Notes: a model not told the origin generated them from the sequence alone. Shown: positions 35,990 to 45,675, counted from the stretch's first letter. The stretch: 64,000 nucleotides of DNA from Nonomuraea cavernae (GCF_014646355.1 NZ_BMNH01000002.1:478893-542892); one strand, 5' to 3'. A program made the numbers and translations.

Positions 35990-38043
35990 CGACGATGTCC
36001 TGGTACTCCCAGCCCTTCCCGGCCGAGGGCGCGAGCGTGGCGGAGGGGATCCGCAACCAACTCGGCCGGCCGGAACTGGATCTACTGACGATCTTAGTCC
36101 GGGAATCGGCACAGAACAGCTGGGACGCCCGCCTGCGAGACCATGCCGAACCGGTCGACTACACCATCGAAATGTGGACCGTGGGACCGGCCCACGCGAT
36201 GACGTGGCGCAACCTGCTCTCGCGGAACGCTCCCCTCAACACCTATCTGCCGCTCCGTCAGACGCTGCAGAACTCGACCATCCGCGTGATGGCGATCTCC
36301 GATCGAGGCACCAGCGGTCTCGGGGGCCCCACCCGCGCCGACGAGGCCGTAACCAAGGAGCACGACTTCGTCTCCTTCGTACGCAACGTCGGAGAGCCGC
36401 GCGACACCGAACTCGGCGGCGGCACCTACGGGTTCGGCAAGGGAATCTTCTATCTGATCTCAAGGCCCGGGACGATCCTGCTCCACACCCGCTGCATCGT
36501 GGACGGCGCCTACGAGACCAGGCTGATGGGATGCGCTCTCTGGAAGAGCTACGTCGCCAGTGAATCCGGTCGGGACAGGCGGTACACCGGTCGGCATTGG
36601 TGGGGCGATGTCACGGCTGACGTCGTCGAGCCGCTCGTCGGCAACGAGGCGGAAACCGCGGCCCGTCAATTGGGTCTGCGTCCCTTCAAGGACGAGGAAA
36701 CGGGCACGACCATCGTCATCATCGACCCCAACCTGGAGGGTCGAGAGCCGGCGGAGGCAGCCGACTACCTGGCGGAGACGATTACATGGCACCTGTGGCC
36801 AAAGATGCTCGACTCCCCCGAAGGTCGGCCGTCAATGCGTTTCTCAGTTGTGTGCGACGGCGTCGAGCATCCCGTCCCCGATCCACGCGAGACTCGGCCC
36901 CTCAACCTGTTCGTCGCCGCATATCAGGCAATGGAGGGCGTGGACGGCAAGGTGTTGGAGTGTCTGAAGCCTAAGAAGCGCCTGGGGCGGTTCGGATTGG
37001 TCAAACGCACCGCGCCCGCGTTGGAGGCCACTGACGCGTCCAGGATGCTGAACATCGAAAGCGCCATCCACCACGTGTGCCTCATGCGCCCAGCAGAGCT
37101 CGTGGTCACTTACCGGCCTGGGCCCAAGCCTCCGAGCGAATACCAGCACTACGCGGGTGTCTTCCGTGCCGACGTCGACCTGGACGAGATCTATGCCAAG
37201 GCCGAGCCCCCGACACATGACGCATGGAACCCGCAGTCTCTCGAGTTTCCGGAAAGCACCTACGTCAACACGACGTTCCGCCGCATCGACGATGAGTTGA
37301 CCAAGCTGTTCGGCATCGGCGGCGGTGCGCGCGGCGTCTCGGCCAAGGTCGCACTGGGGGCGGCCAGCACGATGTTCGCCTCACTCGTCGGCGGTTCCTG
37401 GGGAACGGGCGGCGCCACCGATTATGGCAAGCCGGGCAGCACCGAGACTCCCTCCCGGAACCCCGTCCCGGCTGCTTCCGACCAGGAGACGAATCATCCC
37501 CCCGGCGATTCGGGAGCGTCGGGCAACACAGGGACAGGCTCGACTACTCATCCCGACATGACTGCTACCTCCGCCGATGCGAGCTCGGCACCTCCTACCA
37601 GCTCCGAACTACTCGATGAAAGCAGAACGGCGGGCGGCTCCGGTCCCTCCGGCACAGGCGCGAGATGGATGGGAGGAGGTTCCCCCGTCACACCTCCTAG
37701 ACGCCGGCCCCGCGTCGAGTACATCGGTAACCCCTACCACGGAGAACGGTCTGACATCCCCGTGCTGATCCAGGAGTTCCGTCTACCCGTGCCCGGCACG
37801 CAACGTGTACGCGTCGACCTGGCCGTGGCGTTGACCGGCGTGGGGGGGCGTGAGACCGAGGCACCGTTGGGAGCGGAGACACCTCGCTTGATCGGCTTGG
37901 AGGGCCCGGACGGCACGATGGACCTCACTCCCTCACCCGTGGTCGAAGGCGGCGATGGGACGACCTGGCGTGCGATCATCCGTCCTGCACCTGACACGAT
38001 GACGGAGATCGACATCGCCGCAGAAGCGGTGTACGCCTCATGA
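35986..38043 (+). CDS. Second GHKL-type ATPase of the defence operon
   Basis: A 685-residue protein with a second, distinct Bergerat-fold ATPase. The N box is RESAQNSWDAR (Glu40, Asn44), the G1 box is SDRGTSGLGGP near residue 105, and the lid is GGGTYGFGKGIFYL near 144. Residues 470-570 are a low-complexity Gly/Ser/Thr/Pro linker leading to a C-terminal beta-rich domain. The layout (ATPase, linker, C-terminal domain) parallels the divergent GHKL protein, although the sequences are clearly different. Two such ATPases could form a heterodimeric clamp. The ATG overlaps the nuclease stop, and the stop overlaps the next gene by four bases. Confidence 0.78.
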   Translation: MTTMSWYSQPFPAEGASVAEGIRNQLGRPELDLLTILVRESAQNSWDARLRDHAEPVDYTIEMWTVGPAHAMTWRNLLSRNAPLNTYLPLRQTLQNSTIRVMAISDRGTSGLGGPTRADEAVTKEHDFVSFVRNVGEPRDTELGGGTYGFGKGIFYLISRPGTILLHTRCIVDGAYETRLMGCALWKSYVASESGRDRRYTGRHWWGDVTADVVEPLVGNEAETAARQLGLRPFKDEETGTTIVIIDPNLEGREPAEAADYLAETITWHLWPKMLDSPEGRPSMRFSVVCDGVEHPVPDPRETRPLNLFVAAYQAMEGVDGKVLECLKPKKRLGRFGLVKRTAPALEATDASRMLNIESAIHHVCLMRPAELVVTYRPGPKPPSEYQHYAGVFRADVDLDEIYAKAEPPTHDAWNPQSLEFPESTYVNTTFRRIDDELTKLFGIGGGARGVSAKVALGAASTMFASLVGGSWGTGGATDYGKPGSTETPSRNPVPAASDQETNHPPGDSGASGNTGTGSTTHPDMTATSADASSAPPTSSELLDESRTAGGSGPSGTGARWMGGGSPVTPPRRRPRVEYIGNPYHGERSDIPVLIQEFRLPVPGTQRVRVDLAVALTGVGGRETEAPLGAETPRLIGLEGPDGTMDLTPSPVVEGGDGTTWRAIIRPAPDTMTEIDIAAEAVYAS

Positions 38044-38936
38044 GTCGCCGCGCGCTGCCGTACCGTCGTCCGTCCGAGGACGTGGTGCGGACCGAAGCAT
38101 GGCTGCTGGTAACCGACGACGGTGAGCTGCCGCTGCCCGAGTCGCTGCCCGACTGGGACTACCAGATGGACTTGCGGCTACGTCGCAACGTGCATGTCGA
38201 CCTCGAACGCGCCAGGTCCGAAGCCAGCCTCCCGTCTGACGCCGCCCTAACCCTCGCGGCGATCTGGACCGCCACCGGCTCGAACCTGCGCGGCCCGGCG
38301 TATCGCATGCGGCTCGCGAGTTCCGACCCCGGAGAGGTCGAGATCACAACGCACCTTCGTGGGTCCGATCTCGGCGGAGTCCTCATCCTGGACACCGCCT
38401 TGGTGCTGTCGGAAGCTTGCACAAGCAGCAGACCGCCGGCGCCGCGTCGCGCCGGTTCAGTGCTGTGGAGCGACCGCCGGTCGCTGCGGCTACAAGGCGA
38501 CGCCCCGCAGTTCCCCATGGCGGTGATCGACTTCGCCAAGACCTCGTTTCCCGATGGCGCCGCGTGGCATCTCCAGATCGGCGGCAACCTGCATGGGGCG
38601 ACCATGGGGTCGCTGCTGCTCTTGGTGAATGAGAAAAACACCGTTACAGCGACGGCGTTCCAGAACGCGGCGAAGCCGCGGCCCGTAGACCGGGTCGTCC
38701 TGTCAGCTGTCTACGCCGATATCGCCCGCATCATGATCGAACATGCGCTGCACCATGAGGACTTCAGGGATGAGGCGATCTTCCCGGACGATGCTTTGGG
38801 GGCCACGTTGACGTCGTTGTTCCACCAGTTGTTCCCCGGTTCATCGATCAACGACGTGAGGCTTAGAGCCGACCGCTCGCCCAGCCTCTTCTCTTCGGAG
38901 CTTCAAGCCGCCGTGAAGATCTTCGGGGAGGTGTGA
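38040..38936 (+). CDS. Defence-operon protein of unknown function
   Basis: A 298-residue protein without a recognised domain. It has an N-terminal beta-rich half (VDLERARSEASLPSDAALTLAAIW, then RGPAYRMRLASSDPGEVEITTHLRGSDLGGVL), a middle containing VIDFAKTSFPDGAAWHLQIG, and a helical C-terminal half (VVLSAVYADIARIMIEHALHHEDF). No nuclease or ATPase motif is visible. It is coupled by overlaps both to the GHKL gene upstream (ATGA) and the next gene downstream (TGATG), so it is likely a structural or adaptor subunit made in step with the others. Confidence 0.6.
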   Translation: MSRRALPYRRPSEDVVRTEAWLLVTDDGELPLPESLPDWDYQMDLRLRRNVHVDLERARSEASLPSDAALTLAAIWTATGSNLRGPAYRMRLASSDPGEVEITTHLRGSDLGGVLILDTALVLSEACTSSRPPAPRRAGSVLWSDRRSLRLQGDAPQFPMAVIDFAKTSFPDGAAWHLQIGGNLHGATMGSLLLLVNEKNTVTATAFQNAAKPRPVDRVVLSAVYADIARIMIEHALHHEDFRDEAIFPDDALGATLTSLFHQLFPGSSINDVRLRADRSPSLFSSELQAAVKIFGEV

Positions 38937-40411
38937 TGGGGCTCCTTTATCCCCGACTTCTGGCCGGCCAGGCCCGGCCGATGCACGAGGAATACCGGAG
39001 GCTGCGGGTCGACGAACTCACCCTCCGGGTCGCAGCCAGTCACGACTCCGCCGTATACGTAGCCACAGGCGGCGACCGGGTCTCTGAAGCCAAGCTGCAC
39101 GATCTTCGCCAGCTGGTGGTGGACATCGCCAAGGAGTCGGGCTTCCCCGATGAGGCCAATCGCGAGTCTCGAAGCGCCTTTGACCTGCGCCTCGGGGCCG
39201 CCCTGCACGCCGAAATGGGACTCGTCCCCGCTGAGGCCGCGTCTGGGGACGTCTGGGCATTCCTCGCTTTGGTACTGCTCCCCGACGTCGCTTACTGGCG
39301 ATATCCCCTCCCGCCGGGCGATCGAGTCCTGGGCACCGACCTCACCCGCCACGTCTTCGGACGCATGTGGTGGCGCGCCCAACTCGTGCACTCTTCCGAC
39401 GACCCCGATCCGTACGCGGCGCTGAAGACCCTCGGGGAAGCGGCCTTCGACCAGATCTACACGCGCCGCAGAGCGCTCGGCAACAGCCCGCACCTGGTCA
39501 AGGGCATCCTACGGCTGTGGAGCGAACTCGATTTCACGGGGCTCGACGAACGACTGGCCCTGCGGGATTTCCTCATGCGGTTGCTCCGCCTCGCCCCCTT
39601 CGTGCTCTTCGAATCCCTCACCGATCAAGCGCTCGACACCGAACTCCGCGTCGCCGCGCAGGAGACTGTCACCGCGTTGCTCAGCACGACCACGCTGACT
39701 CCACAAGAACAGCAGTCCAGGATTGACTCGGTCTTCACCCGCGCGTCGGGCGCAGTCGCGGGTGTCACGTCGCCGAACATCGCATCGGCCGCCCCGGTTG
39801 GCGCCGCCCCGGCACCCAGCTCGTCCGATCAAGCAGACGCTGCGTCTGCGAGAGAGCCGACCTCTGAGCGCGCCGGAGACCCTACTCATCCCGGCGCCGG
39901 TCCCGCCCCGTATACCGCCTACGACGGTCCGGGCTTCGGTGACCCCAGGCAACTCGGCCTGCGAGAACGTGCCGAGGCCATCGCAGCGGTCGTAACGGCC
40001 GAAGGACCGGTCCAAGCCGTGCGCGTGCTCCGCGTCATCACTCGGCTGGCGGGGCTCCCCACACCTGACGTCGCGGTCAACGGGTTGACGGATGCGGTGA
40101 AGTACGCCCGCCGGATCAAGTTGATCGAGGTGGAGGATCATGCGGGGCAGGCCGGACAGCCGACCGTCACGCTGCGGTTGCCTGATCAACCAGCTTGTCT
40201 CCTTCGGATGCTCGGGCCACGCGATCTCGACGAGATACCGAATCAAGAGCTGGCGATGGCTGCGAGTCTGGTGCAAGCCGACGGACTGGTGCACGACCTC
40301 GACGCGCTCGCAAACCGAACCGCCCGGCTCCTCGGCTACGACGAAGCCCCGGAGCACTTCAAGGAGGCGCTATTCGACGCTCTCCGGAAATACGGCACTG
40401 CGAGCCCTTGA
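38936..40411 (+). CDS. Defence-operon protein, probable DUF6339 type
   Basis: A 491-residue protein. The N-terminal half (GLLYPRLLAGQARPMHEEYR, then VYVATGGDRVSEAKLHDLRQLV and DVWAFLALVLLPDVAYWRYP) resembles what I recall as DUF6339, a family of unknown function found in such loci. A disordered Ala/Pro/Ser linker (about residues 270-325) joins it to a C-terminal region that looks like a helical winged-helix-type module (RERAEAIAAVVTAEGPVQAVRVLRVITRLAG). ATG 38936 overlaps the upstream stop by one base; GTG 38933 is an alternative. It ends the coupled block, and the helicase-nuclease gene begins 157 bp later. Confidence 0.6.
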   Translation: MGLLYPRLLAGQARPMHEEYRRLRVDELTLRVAASHDSAVYVATGGDRVSEAKLHDLRQLVVDIAKESGFPDEANRESRSAFDLRLGAALHAEMGLVPAEAASGDVWAFLALVLLPDVAYWRYPLPPGDRVLGTDLTRHVFGRMWWRAQLVHSSDDPDPYAALKTLGEAAFDQIYTRRRALGNSPHLVKGILRLWSELDFTGLDERLALRDFLMRLLRLAPFVLFESLTDQALDTELRVAAQETVTALLSTTTLTPQEQQSRIDSVFTRASGAVAGVTSPNIASAAPVGAAPAPSSSDQADAASAREPTSERAGDPTHPGAGPAPYTAYDGPGFGDPRQLGLRERAEAIAAVVTAEGPVQAVRVLRVITRLAGLPTPDVAVNGLTDAVKYARRIKLIEVEDHAGQAGQPTVTLRLPDQPACLLRMLGPRDLDEIPNQELAMAASLVQADGLVHDLDALANRTARLLGYDEAPEHFKEALFDALRKYGTASP

Positions 40412-40568
40412 CCCCGAAGGAGCGTAGTGGCGCTTCTACAGCAGCCAACCGCTTCGCTCTGCGTTCTCCCATGAGGCCGCACCACGTTGAGGCACTGAGG
40501 CGCATCCAAGTGACTACCCTGCGCTATCAGGATTAGTATTCGATTCCAGGCGAAAGATTGAATTCACC

Positions 40569-43500
40569 ATGGCGATCCGTGCAGATGTGAGAGCCGAGCT
40601 TCTGCGCGGCCTCAGTTCCGAAGCCCAGACGATCGTGACCTCCGACGCCAGACGTCTGCTGGTGATCGCCGGCGCCGGCGCGGGCAAGACCGAGGCGATG
40701 GCCCGCAGGATCGCCTGGTGGCACGCCCACGATGGCATCCCCAAGGACCAGATCGTGGCCTTCACCTTCACGGAGCAGGCCGCAGAGGAGATGAAATTCC
40801 GCATTCGGAAGTACATACAGGTCGTCGAGCAACCCGGCGTCGACCCCAGCCTGGGCGGCATGTACATCGGCACCATCCACGGCTTCTGCCTCAACACCCT
40901 GCGCAATCTGTGGCCGGATGATTATCACAACGACGACGTGATCGACGACGTCGCCCGTTACTCACTCGTGCAGGAGGGCTACAACTTCCTCCTCGGACTG
41001 CAAACCTTGGAAGAGGCGCTCCGAGACGAGTCCGGCAAGCCGTACTCATCCCGCGGCCGGACGATCGAGTATTTTCTGCAGGCATACGACCTCCTCAACG
41101 AGTACGACCAACTCGCGGTCGAGCTTCCCCCTGGGCCGCGTCCCGACATCGGCGCAGAGCAAGAATGGTGCAAGCAGGCACAGCTCCTGACCCGAGTCGG
41201 CGAAGGACCCGTCGCCGAGGCGTTCGCCCGAGCCGCCGCCCGTTACTACGCCTACCTCCGGTGCAGACACTTCCTGGACTTCAGCACCGCCCAGTCTGAG
41301 CTAACCCGGCGACTTCGCGTAGACGACGCCGCGCTGGCCCGACTACGCGCATCGATCACCCACCTCGTCGTCGACGAGGTGCAGGACATCAACCCCGTCC
41401 AGGATGAGATCCGACGCATGCTCGTCGACGAGCAGGACGGATGGCTGACCGCCGTGGGCGACCATCGCCAGGCCATCTACAGCTGGCGCGGCGGCCGAAT
41501 CGACATCATGGCCGATCTCGCGGCCGAACTAAGGGACGACGATGACGGTGATGTCCTCGACCTCACCAGGAATTACCGGTCGACACCGAGGATCATCGAC
41601 ATCTCCAACCGGTGGAACGCCACCATCAACGTGCCGGGCACCATGTCGAGCCCCGACATGACACACGGCCGCGTCAGCCGTGTAGACGTCGATGCTCAGC
41701 ATGTCGGCATCGTGGACTTCGCCGGAGACCGTACAGCCGAAGCCGCGTGGATCGCCCAGACCATCAAGGAGTTGGTCCCCAGTCACGACGTCGGCGCCGC
41801 GCATGACACGCCGGACGGGAAACGAGGCATCACGTACTCAGATGTCGCGGTGCTCGTCCGCAGCAGCACTGACGCTCGTACCTACCTGCGCGCCCTACGC
41901 ACCGTCGGCATCCCGGCCGTCGTCAAGGCTGGTCCCGATCTTTTCGCTCAACCCGAGGTGCTCCTCTTCGCTGCGGCGCTCTCGCTCTCCGGCGGCCGCG
42001 ACCAGTTCTACGGCGCGGACTGGAACCAGCGCTCGCTGCCCAGTCGGCTAAGAGACATCCTCAACGTCACAGACGGGAACCTCGTCGGCGCTGCCCAACG
42101 GGCCATCCGCGCCGCCTTCAGCATGCTCGCTGCCGACGGTCTCGGCATCGCCCCAGGCGCGGCCGACAGGGTCATCCATGCTGCCGAAGGCATCGCTGCG
42201 CGGCTCGCCGGCGCCCCCATCAGCCGACTGGTCATCAACAACTGCAGAACCCCCGAGCTCCGCAGCTGGCTGGCCGGCCGAGGCCCTGTTCGCAGAGTCT
42301 TCCCCCAAACGATGCTTCAGTGGCTGATGTCAGAAGCGGGCGTGGCCTCTTGGGACGTCCAGAACGACCGCGCCGTAGCCGCGATGTACCACCTCGGCCA
42401 ACTCAGCTCCCTCATCACCGGTATCGAGACTCCGGGATGGACCAGGGCCGCATCGTATAAGCATCAGATCACCAGCCTGCTACTGTGGGCCACCGAGTCC
42501 GCCCGCCCTCACGAAGCGCCGCTTCTCGCCACCCCCGACGCGGTGACCGTAACCACCATCCACAGCGTCAAAGGTCTGCAGTTCGCGGCAGTCTTCGTCG
42601 CGGACGTGTGTGCGTCGCGCTTTCCGAGCAACAACGCCAAACGCGCCCCTAGGCTGCCCTTCCAGCGGCCGCTGGCCGAAATCATCGATCCCGTTTCGCT
42701 CGCGGATAACGCCAACAACGACGACGAGCGCCGACTGATGTACGTCGCCCTCACCAGAGCCGAGCGGTTCCTCTATGTCTCCGCGTCCAAACCCTCGAAA
42801 TTCTTCCGGGAACTCAAGAAGATCATCAATGACGTCGGCTCCCGCGACTGGGCCTCCGCGAACGACGTTCCGCGTGCCCTGCCCGGCCTCGACCTGATAC
42901 CCAGCGAGCGTAGCAACGAGGATCGCCTCATCACGTCGTTCTCCGACCTCCGCTACTACCTGGAGTGCCCACACGACTTCTACCTGCGCAAAGTCCTGGG
43001 ATTCACACCCACCATCGACCAGGCGTTCGGCTACGGCCGAGGTGTTCACAACCTCATGCGGGCCGTACATGCCGACCCGGCGCATTGGGCCGAGCTGGCC
43101 GCAGATCCCGCCTCTCTCAAACAGGCCGTCCAAGGTCTCATCGATCGCGGGCTTTTCTATCTGCGCCACACCACGGGCGAACCGGCGGACAACATGCGCC
43201 GACGCGGTGTCGAGATCGTCTCCGATTACGTGCGAACCTACGTCGAAGAACTCCGCAGCTTGACCTTCGAGCCCGAGCGGGAGTTCGAGGTGCTCGTCCC
43301 TGACGAGAACGTGCTCGTCTCCGGCGCCATCGACGTCGTGCGCCTGGACTCGCCGCCGCAAGTCACGATCATCGACTTCAAGTCCGGGGAGCGGGAGACC
43401 GAAAAGCACGACGCTCTCGACGAAGACGAGATGAAGCTCCAGGTCTCCCTCTACGCGGTGGCGGCCCGACAAGAGCTGGAATACGAACCCGAGCGCGGAC

Positions 43501-43730
43501 TGGTCCGGTACCTCGGTGAGAAGGACCGCTCACGCAAGGAGCTGATCGTTCCCCTCGACCAGCAGACCATTGACGACAGCTTGACCGCGGTGAAGGACCT
43601 TGCGCGCGGGATCCAGCGCCGCCAGTTTCACTCAGGTCCACGTAAACCGAACAAGAACGGGGGACACCGTTGTGTGACGTGCGATTGGTCTCGCATCTGC
43701 GGCCTGAGCACGGTCTCGGCCACCTTGTAA
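40569..43730 (+). CDS. UvrD/PcrA-like helicase fused to a RecB-family Fe-S nuclease
   Basis: A 1053-residue fusion. The superfamily I helicase has Walker A IAGAGAGKTE (Lys40), motif II VVDEVQD near 270, GDHRQAIYSWRGG near 297, TIHSVKGLQF near 662 and YVALTRAER near 722. The C-terminal nuclease has GAIDVV (Asp922) and IIDFKSG (Asp936, Lys938). Four cysteines, Cys800 and Cys1035/1038/1044, are spaced as in AddB/Cas4-type [4Fe-4S] nucleases. The two activities in one chain suggest end resection or destruction of unprotected DNA. It has its own upstream gap and is transcribed with the defence operon. It is shorter than AddA and lacks a separate AddB partner nearby. Confidence 0.88.
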   Translation: MAIRADVRAELLRGLSSEAQTIVTSDARRLLVIAGAGAGKTEAMARRIAWWHAHDGIPKDQIVAFTFTEQAAEEMKFRIRKYIQVVEQPGVDPSLGGMYIGTIHGFCLNTLRNLWPDDYHNDDVIDDVARYSLVQEGYNFLLGLQTLEEALRDESGKPYSSRGRTIEYFLQAYDLLNEYDQLAVELPPGPRPDIGAEQEWCKQAQLLTRVGEGPVAEAFARAAARYYAYLRCRHFLDFSTAQSELTRRLRVDDAALARLRASITHLVVDEVQDINPVQDEIRRMLVDEQDGWLTAVGDHRQAIYSWRGGRIDIMADLAAELRDDDDGDVLDLTRNYRSTPRIIDISNRWNATINVPGTMSSPDMTHGRVSRVDVDAQHVGIVDFAGDRTAEAAWIAQTIKELVPSHDVGAAHDTPDGKRGITYSDVAVLVRSSTDARTYLRALRTVGIPAVVKAGPDLFAQPEVLLFAAALSLSGGRDQFYGADWNQRSLPSRLRDILNVTDGNLVGAAQRAIRAAFSMLAADGLGIAPGAADRVIHAAEGIAARLAGAPISRLVINNCRTPELRSWLAGRGPVRRVFPQTMLQWLMSEAGVASWDVQNDRAVAAMYHLGQLSSLITGIETPGWTRAASYKHQITSLLLWATESARPHEAPLLATPDAVTVTTIHSVKGLQFAAVFVADVCASRFPSNNAKRAPRLPFQRPLAEIIDPVSLADNANNDDERRLMYVALTRAERFLYVSASKPSKFFRELKKIINDVGSRDWASANDVPRALPGLDLIPSERSNEDRLITSFSDLRYYLECPHDFYLRKVLGFTPTIDQAFGYGRGVHNLMRAVHADPAHWAELAADPASLKQAVQGLIDRGLFYLRHTTGEPADNMRRRGVEIVSDYVRTYVEELRSLTFEPEREFEVLVPDENVLVSGAIDVVRLDSPPQVTIIDFKSGERETEKHDALDEDEMKLQVSLYAVAARQELEYEPERGLVRYLGEKDRSRKELIVPLDQQTIDDSLTAVKDLARGIQRRQFHSGPRKPNKNGGHRCVTCDWSRICGLSTVSATL

Positions 43731-43788
43731 CACCGGGCCGCCGCCGACGTTCCAGCGAGCGCAGAGCGAGTCAGGTATGCGGCGCACG

Positions 43789-44238
43789 TCATCGCGTACC
43801 GCCAGGCTGCGCAGCACGCATGCGGTGGACCACCTCCGCGACGCGTCGCGCGGCCTCCAAGGGATCTACATGTTCCCAGATGCGAATCACTGACCAGCCT
43901 GCTTCGCCTAGTAGGCGATCGGTTTCTTCGTCCCGTTCACGGTTGCGACGCAACTTCTCAGCCCAGTAAGCCGAATTGGTCTTGGCCACGCTGTGATGTT
44001 CCGGACACCCATGCCAGAAGCAACCGTCGAGGAAGACCGCGACTCGGATGCGCGGGAAGACTAGGTCGGCAGTGCGACGGAGACCAGCGACCGGTCGAGC
44101 GGCAACCCTATAGCGCAGGCCCAGGGCATGAACGGCACGCCGGAGGGCTAGTTCCGGCTTGGTATCCCGGTACCTGTTGGATCGCATGCTCGCTCGGACG
44201 GCGTCACTCGAGGCCCAGGAACCCGCTCTCGAACCCAT
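43789..44238 (-). CDS. vsr: Very short patch repair endonuclease
   Basis: A 149-residue Vsr protein with the family's NRYRDTKPELALRRAVHALGLRYR start, the catalytic TADLVF (Asp58) and VAVFLDGCFWHGCPEHH with zinc-ligand histidine and cysteines. Vsr nicks T:G mismatches that arise when 5-methylcytosine deaminates, so it normally accompanies a cytosine-C5 methyltransferase. It is divergent from the methyltransferase at 44390, sharing a 151-bp region, and convergent with the helicase-nuclease. The start at 44238 lacks a clear ribosome site. Confidence 0.9.
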   Translation of the reverse strand: MGSRAGSWASSDAVRASMRSNRYRDTKPELALRRAVHALGLRYRVAARPVAGLRRTADLVFPRIRVAVFLDGCFWHGCPEHHSVAKTNSAYWAEKLRRNRERDEETDRLLGEAGWSVIRIWEHVDPLEAARRVAEVVHRMRAAQPGGTR

Positions 44239-44389
44239 GGAATCAAAGGTACGCGCATTCCGCGCATGCCGTCTCCGGACCGATGGAGGCGTCGATGTTC
44301 GAGCTGCGCCTCAGCATGAGCGGACAGATCCGGAATTGTCGGTCCACCGGGCTACCGTTCTCTCGGTCAGCTTCGACGAGAGGACACCA

Positions 44390-45385
44390 GTGAGCAGAAG
44401 TTCCCTCACCCCGCTCAGAAGCATGGAGATCTGCGCGGGAGGAGGCGGTCAGGCTCTCGGCCTGGAGCGAGCCGGTTTCGAGCATGCCTTGCTCATCGAA
44501 CGGAATCCGGCGGCATGCGCCACGCTTCGAACCAACCGTCCCTCATGGCACGTGCTGGAGGAAGACCTCCGGGAGTTCCGCCCTGAAGCATCCTCCGACC
44601 TTTGGGAGCTGGACCTGCTCGCAGGCGGCGTCCCGTGCACCCCGTTCACCATTGCGGGCCTACAACGTGGAGATCAGGACGACAGAGACCTTTTCCCCGA
44701 GGTGACGAGGCTGGCTGAAGCCCTCCTACCCCGGGCCATTATGATCGAGAACGTTGCCAATTTGCTTCAGCGCGAATTTGAGGTAGTCCACGAACGGGTG
44801 CGCAAGGAACTGGATCGTCTGGGCTACAGAGTCGAGTGGAAGTTGCTCGATGCACAGAACTTCGGAGTGCCTCAGCGACGAGTACGAAGCATTCTCGTCG
44901 CCCTGCGGCCCGAGAACCATAAGCACTTCCAATGGCCAATCGGCTTCAGCAAGGGCCAGACCGTCGGCCAGGTGCTGCTGGATTCCATGGCGAGCCGCGG
45001 GTGGCCGCAGGCCGATGAGTGGGCTGCCGGAGCCAACGAGATCGCGCCCACCGTCGTCGGCGGATCGGAAAGACGTGGAGGGGGCGACCTGGGCCCGACC
45101 AGGACGAAGAGAATATGGCGCCGACTCGGAGTCAACGGCAACAGCATCGGAAATGAAGTGCCCGGTCCGGACTTCGTCATGAGAGACGGCGTGGGGCAGA
45201 ACGGCTGGGAGGGCCTACCCATGCTGACCGTTCCGCAAGTCGCGCTGCTCCAGGGATTTCCTCCGGAATGGGAGTTCATCGGCAGGAAGACGGCCAGATA
45301 TCGACAGGTCGGCAATGCATTCCCCCCACCCGTCGCCGCAGCGGTGGCCGAGCAGATCGCGGCTGCGCTTCGCGCAGCATCATGA
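44390..45385 (+). CDS. DNA cytosine-C5 methyltransferase
   Basis: A 331-residue C5 methyltransferase. Motif I is MEICAGGGGQALGLERAGF (residues 12-30). The catalytic cysteine is Cys83 in GGVPCTPF, where the usual Q after PC is T. ENV in MIENVANLL is near 120. QNFGVPQRRVR is motif VIII and RQVGNAFPPPVA is motif X. The target-recognition region is short, about 190-270. GTG 44390 is preceded by GAGAGGAC; ATG 44423 is an internal alternative. It probably protects host DNA from the nucleases of the locus, and Vsr would repair its deamination products. Confidence 0.9.
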   Translation: MSRSSLTPLRSMEICAGGGGQALGLERAGFEHALLIERNPAACATLRTNRPSWHVLEEDLREFRPEASSDLWELDLLAGGVPCTPFTIAGLQRGDQDDRDLFPEVTRLAEALLPRAIMIENVANLLQREFEVVHERVRKELDRLGYRVEWKLLDAQNFGVPQRRVRSILVALRPENHKHFQWPIGFSKGQTVGQVLLDSMASRGWPQADEWAAGANEIAPTVVGGSERRGGGDLGPTRTKRIWRRLGVNGNSIGNEVPGPDFVMRDGVGQNGWEGLPMLTVPQVALLQGFPPEWEFIGRKTARYRQVGNAFPPPVAAAVAEQIAAALRAAS

Positions 45386-45440
45386 CCCCCGTTCACCCAT
45401 CACCCCGTGGACCGATATCCCGCCCGACCCAGCATCGCTC

Positions 45441-45662
45441 TCACTTCGCGGCAGAGTTCGCTTCATCAGGCGCCGAGGACTGCGGGTGCGCATCAGTCGG
45501 GCGGGGAGGAAGCTCATCAGTATCCCCGACGACCCAATGCAAGAACCCGATGACGTGCGCGTTCATGTTCGAACCGACTGTGGCGACAGCCTCTCTGGCG
45601 CGACGATGCAGGTCTGGATCCGGGCGAAACACCACCGCAGCGTACTTGTGCTTGTTGGGCAT
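45441..45662 (-). CDS. Small RHH-like transcriptional regulator
   Basis: A 73-residue protein that begins MPNKHKYAAVVFRPDPDLHR and continues with a helix pair (REAVATVGSNMNAHVIGFLHWVVGD). The short strand plus two helices and the size suggest a ribbon-helix-helix fold of the kind seen in actinobacterial mobile elements and plasmid-maintenance genes. It lies between the two methyltransferase genes on the opposite strand, with a perfect 20-bp palindrome directly upstream. It is a likely repressor of itself and possibly of the second methyltransferase. It could also be an antitoxin, although no toxin gene is adjacent. Confidence 0.65.
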   Translation of the reverse strand: MPNKHKYAAVVFRPDPDLHRRAREAVATVGSNMNAHVIGFLHWVVGDTDELPPRPTDAHPQSSAPDEANSAAK

Positions 45663-45675
45663 GATCCCACGATGA

